A stretch of DNA of 64,000 nucleotides, taken from assembly GCF_014654675.1 (NCBI RefSeq), contig NZ_BNBC01000001.1, positions 88,129-152,128 on the forward strand. The letters run 5' to 3'. Within the stretch, counting starts at the first letter, position 1. Every line of letters begins with the position of its first letter. A program made the translations under genes and the position numbers. The notes under the pieces are model-generated. The model was not told the origin of the DNA and did not search any database. It saw only the letters and a program-made list of their open reading frames with translations. Origin of the DNA: Streptomyces spiralis. GTDB taxonomy: Bacteria; Actinomycetota; Actinomycetes; Streptomycetales; Streptomycetaceae. Shown here piece after piece: positions 39,772 to 47,895 of this stretch.

Positions 39772-40111
39772 ACGGTTTCCTTCCAGCATCGCCCGCTTCG
39801 GTGACCCTGGCGGACGCAATCGTGCCCCTGACACTGGCCTCCCAACTGCGGGGTCACGGGAGGCGCGGGCCCGGTGGGCAACTCCCGTCACGGGAGCGCC
39901 GCGTGGTGCTCGGGCGGCATACGACGACGCTATGGAGTTGGCGGTGGTGCTCGGGTGGTGCTGTACCGCTGGGGGTACAGGTGTGTCGTATGCGGGGCCT
40001 GACAGGAGTGAGACTCTGCCGTAACCCGACACCGCAAGGCAATTCTGAGTTGCGTGTGAAAGCTCACATCCCGTTTGGACCACGCGATTCCACGAATGTC
40101 CCACACACGAC
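39772..40111 (-). promoter_or_regulatory. Long structured upstream region of the transglycosylase gene
   Basis: No gene is visible here. Two nested dyads stand out. GCATACGAC (39917-39925) can pair with GTCGTATGC (39985-39993). Inside that, CTGTACC (39961-39967) pairs with GGTACAG (39974-39980). A 12-base direct repeat GTGGTGCTCGGG occurs at 39903 and 39946. Together they could form a regulatory RNA in the 5' leader. The defining c-di-AMP (ydaO) riboswitch blocks are not present, so the class, if any, is unknown. Confidence 0.45.
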
Positions 40112-40162
40112 GGCGCCGCCCGGCTAGGCTCTCGGGCTTTGCCCGAGGCACCGGACGGCGCC
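40112..40162 (-). terminator. Compound hairpin downstream of phoH
   Basis: An outer imperfect 12-base stem (40112-40123 with 40151-40162) encloses a perfect 7-bp stem-loop (40131-40137 with 40141-40147). It lies about 55 bases after the phoH stop on the minus strand, so it is a likely terminator. Confidence 0.6.
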
Positions 40163-40217
40163 AACTCCCGCACATACGCCCCATCATGGGACACCAGTGC
40201 GAACCAGGACCAACGGA

Positions 40218-41543
40218 TCAGATGTGCCCGTCCTCCAGCATTTCGGTCACCAGTGCGGCGATCTGCGACCGCTCGGACCGGGTCAGCGTCACATGGGCGA
40301 AGAGCGGATGCCCCTTCAGCTTCTCCACCACGGCGACCACACCGTCGTAGCGGCCGACCCGCAGATTGTCCCGTTGTGCCACGTCATGGGTGAGAACCAC
40401 CCGCGAGCCCGCGCCGATCCGGGACAGCACGGTCAGCAGGACGTTCCGCTCCAGCGACTGGGCCTCGTCCACGATCACGAACGCATCGTGCAGCGACCGG
40501 CCGCGGATGTGGGTGAGCGGCAGCACCTCCAGCATCCCGCGCGCGGTGACCTCCTCGATGACCTCCCGTGAGGTGACCGCCGACAGGGTGTCGAAGACGG
40601 CCTGCGCCCAGGGGCTCATCTTCTCCGCCTCGGTGCCGGGCAGATAGCCGAGCTCCTGTCCGCCGACCGCGTACAGCGGGCGGAAGACCATCACCTTCTG
40701 GTGCTGACGGCGCTCCAGCACCGCCTCCAGGCCCGCGCACAGCGCCAGCGCCGACTTGCCGGTGCCGGCCCGGCCGCCCATCGAGACGATCCCGACGTCC
40801 GGGTCGAGCAGCAGGTCGAGCGCGATGCGCTGCTCGGCGCTGCGGCCCTTGATGCCGAACGCCTCCCGGTCGCCGCGCACCAGCCGGACGTTGCCCTCGG
40901 CCGTCACCCGGCCCAGGGCCTTGCCGCGCTCCGACTGGATCGTCAGTCCCGTGTGCACCGGCAGTTCGGCGGCTTCGGGAACGTAGACGTGCCCCTCCTC
41001 GAAGAGGATGTCCACCTGTTCACCCGGCAGGGTGAGTTCGGACATGCCGGTCCAGCCGGAGTTCTCCGTGATGGCGAGCTCGGCCCGGTACTCCTCGGCG
41101 AGGAGCCCCACGGAGGACGCCTTGATCCGCAGCGGCAGGTCCTTCGAGACGACCGTGACGTCGTAGCCCTCGGCCTGGAGGTTGCGGGCGACCGCGAGGA
41201 TGCGGGAGTCGTTGTCCCCCAGGCGGTAGCCCGTGGGCAGCACGCTGGGGTCCGAGTGGTTGAGCTCGACCCGGACCGTTCCGCCGAGGTCCCCGATCGG
41301 GATGGGGGCGTCGAGGCGGCCGTGCCGGACCCGGTAGTCGTCCAGCAGACGCAGGGCCTGCCGGGCGAAGTAACCGAGTTCGGGATGGTGCCGCTTGGCC
41401 TCCAGTTCCGTGACCACGACGACGGGGAGCACGACCTCGTGCTCGTCGAAGCGGGTCAGGGCGTTCGGGTCCGCCAGCAGGACGCTGGTGTCGAGAACGT
41501 AGGTGCGCCGATCTGGCTTGTGGCGCTTTGTGCTGGTCACCAC
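40218..41543 (-). CDS. PIN-PhoH family ATPase
   Basis: A 441-residue protein with an N-terminal PIN nuclease-like domain (about 12-150; acidic residues in [11 protein letters not shown] and [10 protein letters not shown], followed by [11 protein letters not shown]). A C-terminal PhoH ATPase/helicase domain (about 215-441) has Walker [14 protein letters not shown] and Walker [14 protein letters not shown]-PhoH (PhoH2) proteins unwind and cut RNA in mycobacteria. The first GTG of a GTGGTG pair is taken as start, with GAGGGGG eleven bases upstream. It is transcribed alone. Confidence 0.9.
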   Translation of the reverse strand: MVTSTKRHKPDRRTYVLDTSVLLADPNALTRFDEHEVVLPVVVVTELEAKRHHPELGYFARQALRLLDDYRVRHGRLDAPIPIGDLGGTVRVELNHSDPSVLPTGYRLGDNDSRILAVARNLQAEGYDVTVVSKDLPLRIKASSVGLLAEEYRAELAITENSGWTGMSELTLPGEQVDILFEEGHVYVPEAAELPVHTGLTIQSERGKALGRVTAEGNVRLVRGDREAFGIKGRSAEQRIALDLLLDPDVGIVSMGGRAGTGKSALALCAGLEAVLERRQHQKVMVFRPLYAVGGQELGYLPGTEAEKMSPWAQAVFDTLSAVTSREVIEEVTARGMLEVLPLTHIRGRSLHDAFVIVDEAQSLERNVLLTVLSRIGAGSRVVLTHDVAQRDNLRVGRYDGVVAVVEKLKGHPLFAHVTLTRSERSQIAALVTEMLEDGHI

Positions 41544-41886
41544 GGAAGGACGTACCCCCTCGGATGAGGTCGGGGAGCGACGAAGCTGATGCCGGGCCGG
41601 GAGGGCGGGGGCATAGGGGCCGGTCGCCGGCCCCCGCACACAGGGGCCGGGAACCGGCCCTGAAGCGTCCTTGTCCGTGCTGTGACCGCACGGTGCGGCT
41701 GGTGCAAAGGGCCTCCCGGGCGGACGGCTCCGAGCCGTCCGCTGAGATCCGACACCCGTGGTTCGGGTGTCGACCTGTCTGGCTTATGCCCTCGAAAATG
41801 CGCCGCCATGCAAATGCATGGGGTGACGCACGGATGAACTCCCCATGACCGGCGGCGGTACGTATCCGCCGACCGGGTGGTTCCCG
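41544..41886. other. Intergenic region with three inverted repeats upstream of phoH
   Basis: No gene is visible. Two strong hairpins occur: an 11-bp arm pair at 41720-41742, nearly loopless, and CGACACCCG (41750-41758) with CGGGTGTCG (41764-41772). They probably terminate the uppS transcript, which ends at 41887. Further left lies the presumed phoH promoter. Another dyad, CCATGCA-AA-TGCATGG (41806-41821), could be an operator or part of the terminator. Confidence 0.55.
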
Positions 41887-42660
41887 TCAGCCGCCGTAAC
41901 GGCGGTGGCGGGCCGCGTAGTCGCGCAGCGCGCGCAGGAAGTCGACCTTGCGGAAGGCCGGCCAGAAGACCTCGCAGAAGTAGTACTCGGAGTGCGCGGT
42001 CTGCCAGAGCATGAACCCGGACAGCCGCTGCTCGCCGCTGGTGCGGATGACCAGGTCCGGGTCGGGCTGGGCCTTGGTGTACAGGTGGCGGCCGATCATG
42101 TCGACGTCGACGGCCTCGGCGAGGTCCTCCATGGAGACGCCCCGCTCGTGGGCGTCGTGGAGCATGGAGCGCACCGCGTCGGCGATCTCCTGGCGGCCGC
42201 CGTAGCCGATGGCGACGTTGACGAGTATGCCGCTGACGTCGGCGGTGGCCTCCTCGGCCTCCTTCAGCGTGGCCTGCATGCCCGGCGGGAGCAGGTCCAT
42301 GGTGCCGACGTGGTGCACGCGCCAGCGGCCGTCGGCGGCCAGCGAGCGGACGACGTCCTCGATGATGCCGAGGAGGGGGACGAGCTCCTCCTGGGGGCGG
42401 TCGAAGTTGTCCGTGGACAGCAGCCAGAGGGTGACGACCTCGACGTCGGTCTCGGTGCACCAGCCGAGGAACTCCTCGATGTTGTCGGCGCCCGCCCGGT
42501 GACCGTGCACGGTGGTGGAACCCGCGGCCTTCGCCCAGCGCCGGTTGCCGTCCATGATGACGCCGATGTGCTTGGGCACCTGAGCGTGGTCCAGGTGGCC
42601 TTCCACCCGGCGCGTGTACAGCCTGACCAGCAGGCCGCGCAGCTTGTCGCGCAGGTTCAC
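41887..42660 (-). CDS. uppS: Isoprenyl transferase (undecaprenyl diphosphate synthase family)
   Basis: A 257-residue cis-prenyltransferase. The signature IGVIMDGNRRWA carries the catalytic aspartate, followed by GHRAGADNIEEFL, YGGRQEIADAV and IRTSGEQRLSGFMLWQ. It condenses isopentenyl units, supplied in part by IspH, to make the lipid carrier for wall polymers. The GTG start gives the family N-terminus (NLRDKLRGLL). It overlaps the TGA of a small upstream frame as GTGA. Actinobacteria often carry two such enzymes with different chain lengths; which this is cannot be told. Confidence 0.92.
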   Translation of the reverse strand: MNLRDKLRGLLVRLYTRRVEGHLDHAQVPKHIGVIMDGNRRWAKAAGSTTVHGHRAGADNIEEFLGWCTETDVEVVTLWLLSTDNFDRPQEELVPLLGIIEDVVRSLAADGRWRVHHVGTMDLLPPGMQATLKEAEEATADVSGILVNVAIGYGGRQEIADAVRSMLHDAHERGVSMEDLAEAVDVDMIGRHLYTKAQPDPDLVIRTSGEQRLSGFMLWQTAHSEYYFCEVFWPAFRKVDFLRALRDYAARHRRYGG

Positions 42661-42797
42661 GTGTTCGTCAGCCCCTCCGTATGGATCGGACAGGCGCGGC
42701 CGGGGGTGTCCGTGCGTGCGGCGGCCTGGTCCGTATGGCGGTCCCCGGGGGCGAAGCCTACCCCCGGTACACCCAGGGTCTCCCAAAGGGTTGTCAT
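42657..42797 (-). CDS. Possible small upstream ORF coupled to uppS
   Basis: A 46-codon frame starting at ATG 42797 ends with TGA overlapping the GTG of uppS (GTGA), the same coupling used by real operons in this window. The sequence (begins MTTLWETLGVPGV) has no recognised domain and its ribosome site is weak. It may be a leader ORF that delivers ribosomes to uppS, or chance. Confidence 0.3.
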   Translation of the reverse strand: MTTLWETLGVPGVGFAPGDRHTDQAAARTDTPGRACPIHTEGLTNT

Positions 42798-42903
42798 GCG
42801 CGCCCTGAAGCGGCGTCCGGTTCCCACTTGTGGCAGAGCCGTGTCGAAACCCGTACCCGCGAGACGTGTATCAGACGGGGCCCCGGTCGCTCGTACAAGA
42901 AAA

Positions 42904-42939
42904 CGGGCCGGTCCGTGGGGGGGGAGACGGACCGGCCCG
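42904..42939. terminator. Terminator-like hairpin upstream of uppS
   Basis: A perfect 13-bp stem (42904-42916 with 42927-42939) with a G-rich 10-base loop, followed on the + strand by a G-run and TTT. It most likely ends minus-strand transcription coming from the right, although the nearest annotated gene there ends at 43441. Confidence 0.7.
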
Positions 42940-43440
42940 AGGGGGGGTTTCCACCATAACCCTTCGTAAGTGATGCTGCGTGCATCAGCGCGCCACAACT
43001 ACTCTCCGAAATCGCCCGGCGACGCGTCGAGAGCGTCGGAAGCGGCCATTCCGCGCCCGATCATGGCCGGATCTCAGCGGATTCACAGGAAAAAGAGGCG
43101 GGATGCGGCGAGATCCGGAGGGTTTGCGCCATCTGGGGAGTGCTCGGCGAGTTGTCCCCGCGTCCCTCCCACGGGCGACCCGGTCGCGAACGCCCGCTTG
43201 ACGATGACGACCGCCCGGCCTCGGGGCTCCGGGGCACGCGGAGCCGCCGCCATCTGCGGGCACGGCGTCGCGCAGCCCCCTCCACTGCGCGATGCCACCC
43301 GCGCAGCTTTGCTCACGCGAATTACGTTGGTCTGAACTTACTCGAGCCATGGCAGTGAGGGGAGAGGCCTGCGGTAACGATGTGGAAACTGTGACGCCCA
43401 AGGGCCGCCGGAGGGCGGGCCCTCCGGCGCGTCACGGGCC
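42940..43440. other. 500-base region without a confident gene
   Basis: The stretch is less GC-rich at 43300-43345, which looks like a promoter region. A 77-codon minus-strand frame (43083-43316, GTG start, begins SKAARVASRSGGG) has acceptable but not convincing codon use and no ribosome site. A hairpin at 42904-42939 could be its terminator. It is the only candidate gene here, and I hold it at low confidence. Confidence 0.35.
43083..43316 (-). CDS. Doubtful small hypothetical protein
   Basis: A 77-residue frame starting GTG, arginine/alanine-rich, with no recognisable domain. The support is position: a promoter-like AT-richer stretch just upstream (43317-43345) and a good hairpin downstream, in a gap that otherwise holds nothing. 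No Shine-Dalgarno. It may not be real. Confidence 0.22.
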   Translation of the reverse strand: MSKAARVASRSGGGCATPCPQMAAAPRAPEPRGRAVVIVKRAFATGSPVGGTRGQLAEHSPDGANPPDLAASRLFFL

Positions 43441-44229
43441 TCACCCCGGCTTACGGGCCTCGACGAGATGGCGGGTGCTGTGCGCCACGAACGGGCCCTC
43501 CCGCCGGATCCGCTCGTGCAGCTCCCGCAGCCTCTGCTCGTACGCCTCGACCGTGAAGCCGGGGACCATCCAGATCACCTTGCGCAGGAAGTGCACGACG
43601 GCTCCGATGTCGTGGAACTCCACGCGCAGCCGCTCGGCGCGCAGATCGACGACCTCCAGACCGGCGGCCTCCGCGTCCGCCCGCTCCCGGTCGGGGTGCC
43701 GGGCGCCGCGCGACTCCTCCGGCTGCGGCCCCAGGAAGTACTCGACGAGCTCGAAGACACTGGCGGGCCCCACATGCTGGGCGAAGTACGTACCGCCGGG
43801 CCCGAGGACGCGGGCGATCTCCTCCCAGTGCGGGCGGACGGGGTGCCGGCTGACGACGAGGTCGAAGGCGCCGTCCGCGAACGGCAGCGGCGCGTCCTCG
43901 GCGGATGCCACGACCACGACCCCGTGCGGACGCAGCAGCTCGGTGGCCTTCGTCACATTGGGCGGCCAGCCCTCGGTGGCGGCGAGCAGCGCGGGACGGC
44001 GGCCGGCCCGGCCGAGGGCGAAGCCGAGGACCTCTCCTCCGCCGGTCTGCACGTCGAGCACGGCGTGCGCGCCGGACAGCCGGCCGGCCGTCGAGACGGC
44101 GTACCCCCAGGACGGCCGCGCCTCGGTGGCCCGTCCCTCGAACCACGAGAAGTCCCATCCCTCGGTGGGCACGGCGGCCCCTTCGGCGACGAGGTCCTCG
44201 AACGAGCGGTGCTGCCGGTCTGCTGTCAT
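43441..44229 (-). CDS. SAM-dependent methyltransferase (class I)
   Basis: A 262-residue Rossmann methyltransferase. Motif I is VLDVQTGGGEVLGFAL near 79, then LLAATEGWPPNVTKA (motif II region), VVVASAEDAPLPFADGAFDLVVSRHPV (motifs III-IV), and a C-terminal WMVPGFTVEAYEQRL block. It resembles the UbiE/Methyltransf_11 family. The substrate is unknown. The ATG at 44229 is preferred over an upstream in-frame start that adds 28 weakly conserved residues. Confidence 0.82.
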   Translation of the reverse strand: MTADRQHRSFEDLVAEGAAVPTEGWDFSWFEGRATEARPSWGYAVSTAGRLSGAHAVLDVQTGGGEVLGFALGRAGRRPALLAATEGWPPNVTKATELLRPHGVVVVASAEDAPLPFADGAFDLVVSRHPVRPHWEEIARVLGPGGTYFAQHVGPASVFELVEYFLGPQPEESRGARHPDRERADAEAAGLEVVDLRAERLRVEFHDIGAVVHFLRKVIWMVPGFTVEAYEQRLRELHERIRREGPFVAHSTRHLVEARKPG

Positions 44230-44328
44230 GCGGTGATCGTCGCAGGCGGAGGACGGTGACGGCTCCTCATTTTCGCCCGGCACCGCGACCAGGGCATGGC
44301 GCGCCCAGGGCATGACCAGGACATACGG

Positions 44329-45210
44329 TCACGGCACCAGCGGCCGTACCTTCTCGGCGGTGAAGCGGATGAAGCCCTCGGGATCCGGTTCGTCGGCCGT
44401 GGGCTGGAGGATCACCGTGTCGGCGCCGGCGCCGGCGAGCGCCCGGACGGCCTTGGCGACGGCCGCGGCGTCCCCGGCGGCGCCCAGGTCGGGGACGCCG
44501 GACCGGCCCTCGGCGGCCAGCTCGGCGCGCAGCCGGGCCTCGGCGCCGGGCCCGGTCGCGGTGAGGAGGTAGACGACGACGCGGTGCGCGTCGGTGCGGC
44601 CGGCCGCGTGGCGTCCCTCGTCGATGAGGCGGCGGGCCCGGCGTACGCCGTCCGGGGGCGTGACCGCGGTCAGGATCGTGCCGTCGGCCGCCTCGCCGGA
44701 CAGGCGCAGCGTGCGCGGTCCGGTGGCGCCGGCGAAGACCGGGACGGCGGTCTCCGGTGGCGGCGGCCAGTCCAGGGCCACGTCGTCCAGACGGACGTAG
44801 CGGCCGTCCTTGGTCGTGACCCGCTCCCCGCGCAGCAGGGCGCGCAGGACGCCCAGGTGTTCGCGCAGCAGGGTCAGCGGGGACTCGGCCCGCGCGCCGA
44901 CCTGCTCCATCCAGTCCTGGACGCCGTGGCCGACGCCGAGCATCGCGCGGCCGGGGAAGAGCCGGTGCAGCGTGGCGGCCTCCATGGCGGCGACGGCGAC
45001 GTTGCGCAGGGGCACGGGCAGCAGGCCCACCCCGACCCGCAGTCGCCGGGTCCAGGCGAGCGCGGCGGCCGCCGTGGAGATCCCGCCCTCCAGGAAGCAG
45101 TCCTCCCACAGCCACAGTTCCTCGAGGCCCGCGTCGTCGGCGAGGCACGCGATCGAGCGCAGCCGCTCGGGGGGCAGTTGGGGCCGGAAGACAGCACCGA
45201 GTCCAGTCAT
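44329..45210 (-). CDS. LLM-class flavin/F420-dependent oxidoreductase
   Basis: A 293-residue luciferase-like TIM-barrel enzyme. Visible patterns are LADDAGLEELWLWED, RRLRVGVGLLPVPLRN, GVGHGVQDWMEQVG, PVFAGATGPRTLRL and a C-terminal ADTVILQP. In Actinobacteria such proteins usually use coenzyme F420. Start ATG has GGAGGAAG upstream. It lies 29 bases after the prepilin peptidase gene on the same strand and may be read through with it, but a functional link to pili is not expected. Confidence 0.84.
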   Translation of the reverse strand: MTGLGAVFRPQLPPERLRSIACLADDAGLEELWLWEDCFLEGGISTAAAALAWTRRLRVGVGLLPVPLRNVAVAAMEAATLHRLFPGRAMLGVGHGVQDWMEQVGARAESPLTLLREHLGVLRALLRGERVTTKDGRYVRLDDVALDWPPPPETAVPVFAGATGPRTLRLSGEAADGTILTAVTPPDGVRRARRLIDEGRHAAGRTDAHRVVVYLLTATGPGAEARLRAELAAEGRSGVPDLGAAGDAAAVAKAVRALAGAGADTVILQPTADEPDPEGFIRFTAEKVRPLVP

Positions 45211-45239
45211 GACGACTTCCTCCCCACCGGCCCCGCTCC

Positions 45240-45983
45240 TCACGCCACCGCGAACGCGCCCAGCAACAGCCCCGTGAACGCCCCGCCGATCATGAACGGC
45301 CCCAGCGGCATCGCGGACTTGCGCCCCGCCCGGCGCAGCACGATCAGACCGAGCCCGTAGCAGGCGCCGTAGAGGATCCCGGCGAAGCCGCCCACGATCA
45401 GGACGGACCAGCCGTACCAGCCGAGCACCGCGCCGAGCGCCAGCGCCAGTTTGACGTCGCCGAAGCCCATACCGGAGGGGTTGACGAGGAAGAGGACGAA
45501 GTACGCGGCGCCCAGGGCGAGTCCGCCGAGCAGCGCCGTCGGCCACGACCCCGCGGCGGCGGGCAGCAGCGCGGCGACGCCCAGCAGCACGGCGGTCGCG
45601 GCGGCGAGCGGCAGCGTCAGGACGTCCGGCAGCCGGTGCACCCGGTGGTCGACCAGCGCGAGCAGCACCCCGACCGGCGCGGCGAGCAGCCAGACCACGA
45701 CCTCCGGCCGGGGCCCGGTCGCGGCGGCCAGCACCGCGCAGACGAGGCCGGTGACCGCGCCGACGACCGGCGTGCTCGGCCCGTACGCCCCACAGCCCGC
45801 GGCGGCGGTGCAGCGCGCCCGCCCCGCCCAGCCGCCGAACGGCCCCGTGATCGCATGCCCGCCCGGGCACTCCCCGCGCCACGCCTCCCCGGCGTCGACC
45901 GAGAACCGGTGGGCGGCGCGGGGCACCAACAGCCCGGCGCCCGCGCCCCACAGGGCGGCGAGGACGATCAGCAGTACGCGCAC
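45240..45983 (-). CDS. Type IV prepilin peptidase (A24 family, TadV/CpaA-like)
   Basis: A 247-residue polytopic membrane protease. The two catalytic aspartates are D112 in LVDHRVHRLPD and D176 in GFGDVKLA, the GxGD signature of aspartyl prepilin peptidases. It has an N-terminal segment and about six further helices. A cysteine-bearing loop (C39, C58, C64) replaces a full N-methyltransferase domain. It would cut the Flp pilin and TadE-like pseudopilins encoded at 53802-60715, and possibly the pilin-toxin at 47896-50238. The GTG start seems leaderless behind TAGGGT (45995-45990), next to a GGGCCC palindrome. Confidence 0.9.
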   Translation of the reverse strand: MRVLLIVLAALWGAGAGLLVPRAAHRFSVDAGEAWRGECPGGHAITGPFGGWAGRARCTAAAGCGAYGPSTPVVGAVTGLVCAVLAAATGPRPEVVVWLLAAPVGVLLALVDHRVHRLPDVLTLPLAAATAVLLGVAALLPAAAGSWPTALLGGLALGAAYFVLFLVNPSGMGFGDVKLALALGAVLGWYGWSVLIVGGFAGILYGACYGLGLIVLRRAGRKSAMPLGPFMIGGAFTGLLLGAFAVA

Positions 45984-45989
45984 GCCCGG

Positions 45990-46036
45990 ACCCTAGTCCC
46001 GGCCCACCGGGCGCGGCATGGGCCCGTGGGCCCATG
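45990..46036 (-). promoter_or_regulatory. GGGCCC palindrome site 1, prepilin peptidase promoter
   Basis: The dyad CATGGGCCC-N2-GGGCCCATG (46017-46036) has perfect 9-bp arms. Reading leftward, a TAGGGT -10 (45995-45990) ends six bases before the GTG at 45983. The dyad centre (46026.5) is about 43 bases upstream of that start, the position of a class II activator. Related dyads stand before the toxin and flp genes. It also lies upstream of the divergent DUF192 gene. Confidence 0.65.
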
Positions 46037-46105
46037 TGGGGCCCACTGCCGTGCGGATACGGTCGCCTGGCGGCACGAGACAGCAACTGGGGGAGGCGGC
46101 CGGGG

Positions 46106-46522
46106 ATGGGGCGACGCTGGCGGGACGGGCAAGGCGAGCTGGTGGTGCACGGCGCCGGGCAGGCCGACCGGGAGGGTGCGGCACCGGTGGTGGTCCCGCT
46201 GGAGTTGGCGACCTCCTACCGGGCCCGCACCAAGGGGCTGCTCGGCCGTGACGCGGTCGACGGCGCGATCCTGCTCTCCCCCGCGGGCAGCGTGCACACC
46301 TTCGGCATGCGCATCCCCATCGACGTGGCCTACCTGGACCGCGGCCTGCGCGTCCTCACCGTCCGCACCATGAAGCCGGGCCGCCTGGGCCTGCCCCGCC
46401 TCCGCTCCCGCCACGTCCTGGAGGCGGCGGCGGGCGCCATGGCGGGGTGGGGACTGCGGGCGGGGGCGCGGGTGGAGGTAAGGGCGGAGCCGGCGGCCGC
46501 GGGGGGAGCGGAGGCGGGGTAG
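46106..46522 (+). CDS. DUF192 domain protein
   Basis: A 138-residue protein with the DUF192 fold. Its pieces are ATSYRARTKGLLGRD (variant of the RxxGLM region), a short strand, then SVHTFGMRIPIDVAYLDRGLRVL with the conserved HTFGMRxPID block, and a C-terminal GWGLRAGARVEV. Function of the family is unknown. It often sits near pilus or secretion genes in Actinobacteria. ATG 46106 has GGGGGAGG upstream. It is divergent from the prepilin peptidase across the GGGCCC dyad, so it might share that control. Confidence 0.8.
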   Translation: MGRRWRDGQGELVVHGAGQADREGAAPVVVPLELATSYRARTKGLLGRDAVDGAILLSPAGSVHTFGMRIPIDVAYLDRGLRVLTVRTMKPGRLGLPRLRSRHVLEAAAGAMAGWGLRAGARVEVRAEPAAAGGAEAG

Positions 46523-46587
46523 CGTCGGGGCGGCTGCGGCGGCAGCTCGCGCAGTGCCGCGGGCAGGAGATGACCGGCCACGGCGGA

Positions 46588-47118
46588 TCAGCCGTCCTCC
46601 AGTTCCACGAGCGGATGGTCGGTCACGGCCGCCGCGAGGACGAAGGGCGCGTCGCCGTCGCTCTGGTTGACGGAGACGGCGAGCCAGCGGTCACGGCGGC
46701 CGGACCCGGCCGGCAGCGGGCCCCACACCGCGAGGTCGCCGAGGAGGTCCCGGGCGCACAGCGCCTCGAAGAACGGGGGCATCGGCTCACCGGCGATCCG
46801 GCGGAACAGCGGCACGCGCATGCCCACCGGACGATGAGCGCCCCAGCGCCGGTCCAGCGCCCCTGCCAGCGCGGCCAGATGACCGTGTGCCGTCTCCTCC
46901 GCCTTGTTCCACTCGGGCGCGTACACACCGACGAGGGAGGCGCTCTCCCACAGCGGTACGAGCACGAAACCTTCGCCACGGGTGACGGACCACTCGCCCC
47001 TGACCGGGTCGTCCTCACTCGTCGTCGGCCCCCTCGCGGGGATGTCCGCGGCGAGCAGGCCGTCGACGTCGCGAAGAGCCCGGTCCAGGGCGAACGGCTC
47101 ACCGGCGCGGGCGGTCAC
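46588..47118 (-). CDS. Uncharacterised protein, possible second immunity protein
   Basis: A 176-residue soluble protein I cannot assign. It has a helical N-terminus (FALDRALRDVDGLLAADIP), a central beta-rich part (EGFVLVPLWESASLVGVYAP) and a tail containing WLAVSVNQSDGDAPFVLA. The GTG at 47118 overlaps the TGA of the upstream gene, so it is translationally coupled to the probable immunity gene. It lies downstream of the toxin gene in the same direction. Position suggests immunity or toxin-modulating function, which is an inference. Confidence 0.5.
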   Translation of the reverse strand: MTARAGEPFALDRALRDVDGLLAADIPARGPTTSEDDPVRGEWSVTRGEGFVLVPLWESASLVGVYAPEWNKAEETAHGHLAALAGALDRRWGAHRPVGMRVPLFRRIAGEPMPPFFEALCARDLLGDLAVWGPLPAGSGRRDRWLAVSVNQSDGDAPFVLAAAVTDHPLVELEDG

Positions 47119-47870
47119 AGAGTCGCCCGGTCCATGGGGCGGGGCAGGGGCCGCAGCGCGCCGGCGTCCCGCAGCCGCTCGTAGGCCCGGACCACGGGGG
47201 CCGTGTCGCCCGGGGGCGCGATGTCGAGCAGCACGCCGCCCCCGCGCACCTCCTTGCGCGGCACGGCCAGGTCCTCGGGCAGCAGTGCGGCCCGCGCCGG
47301 GGAGAGGTAGCAGGCCCACCCCACACCCGGGTCGCCGATCTCGTGCCCGGCCTCGTCCTCCAGGGCGTCCATCACGTCGTCGTCCGTCACGTCGCCGAAA
47401 TCGGGCGCCCAGCTCTCGGCCACGACGGCCAGGAGTTCGGTGCCGGGCAGTTCCGCGTCCGCCGGTGCGCGGACGCCGATCACGAGCGACTGGAGGAGGA
47501 ACTCGGGGGCGCCGCCCGCCAGCCCACTCACCTCGACCTCCCAGCCCGGCGCTCCCGCCGCGACGAGGTGCAGCGCGATGCCGTTGCCCTCCGACCAGTC
47601 GTCCGCGGCCCGGGCCGCGGCCAGGGCGTCGAACAACGCCGGTTCCTCCGCGGACACTTGGGCCGCCGGTCCGGCGGCGCGGACCACGTCCCACGTGCCC
47701 GGCAGACCCGCCTGGGGAAGCAGCCGGACCAGTTGCTCCAGCGTCGCTCGCCAGCGGTCGGCCACCTGCTCGACCGGTTCCTCCCGAGGGCCCCAGAAGC
47801 CCCGCACCAGACGTCGCATCCCCGCGCCTCCGTCGTCGCCTCTCGTGTCAGGTCCGATCGCCGTCACCAT
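47115..47870 (-). CDS. Probable immunity protein of the Imm52 type
   Basis: A 251-residue soluble protein. FWGPREEPVEQVADRWRATLEQLVRLLP, read as short blocks, is followed by a strand/helix pattern, DDWSEGNGIALHL and EFLLQSLVIGV. This arrangement resembles Imm52-family immunity proteins, which pair with Tox-REase-5 nucleases. The gene starts 25 bases after the stop of such a toxin gene and is on the same strand, the standard toxin-immunity order. The family call is from pattern memory. The gene order is the stronger argument. Confidence 0.6.
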   Translation of the reverse strand: MVTAIGPDTRGDDGGAGMRRLVRGFWGPREEPVEQVADRWRATLEQLVRLLPQAGLPGTWDVVRAAGPAAQVSAEEPALFDALAAARAADDWSEGNGIALHLVAAGAPGWEVEVSGLAGGAPEFLLQSLVIGVRAPADAELPGTELLAVVAESWAPDFGDVTDDDVMDALEDEAGHEIGDPGVGWACYLSPARAALLPEDLAVPRKEVRGGGVLLDIAPPGDTAPVVRAYERLRDAGALRPLPRPMDRATL

Positions 47871-47895
47871 AGTCGAGCCGGTGCCCGCGCCCGGG

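Noticed and set aside
39772..40111. A c-di-AMP (ydaO) riboswitch upstream of the lytic transglycosylase
   Set aside because: The conserved GGGGGACCC-like and CCGAAUCCGUCAG-like blocks are not present on the transcribed strand, so only a generic structured leader is claimed.
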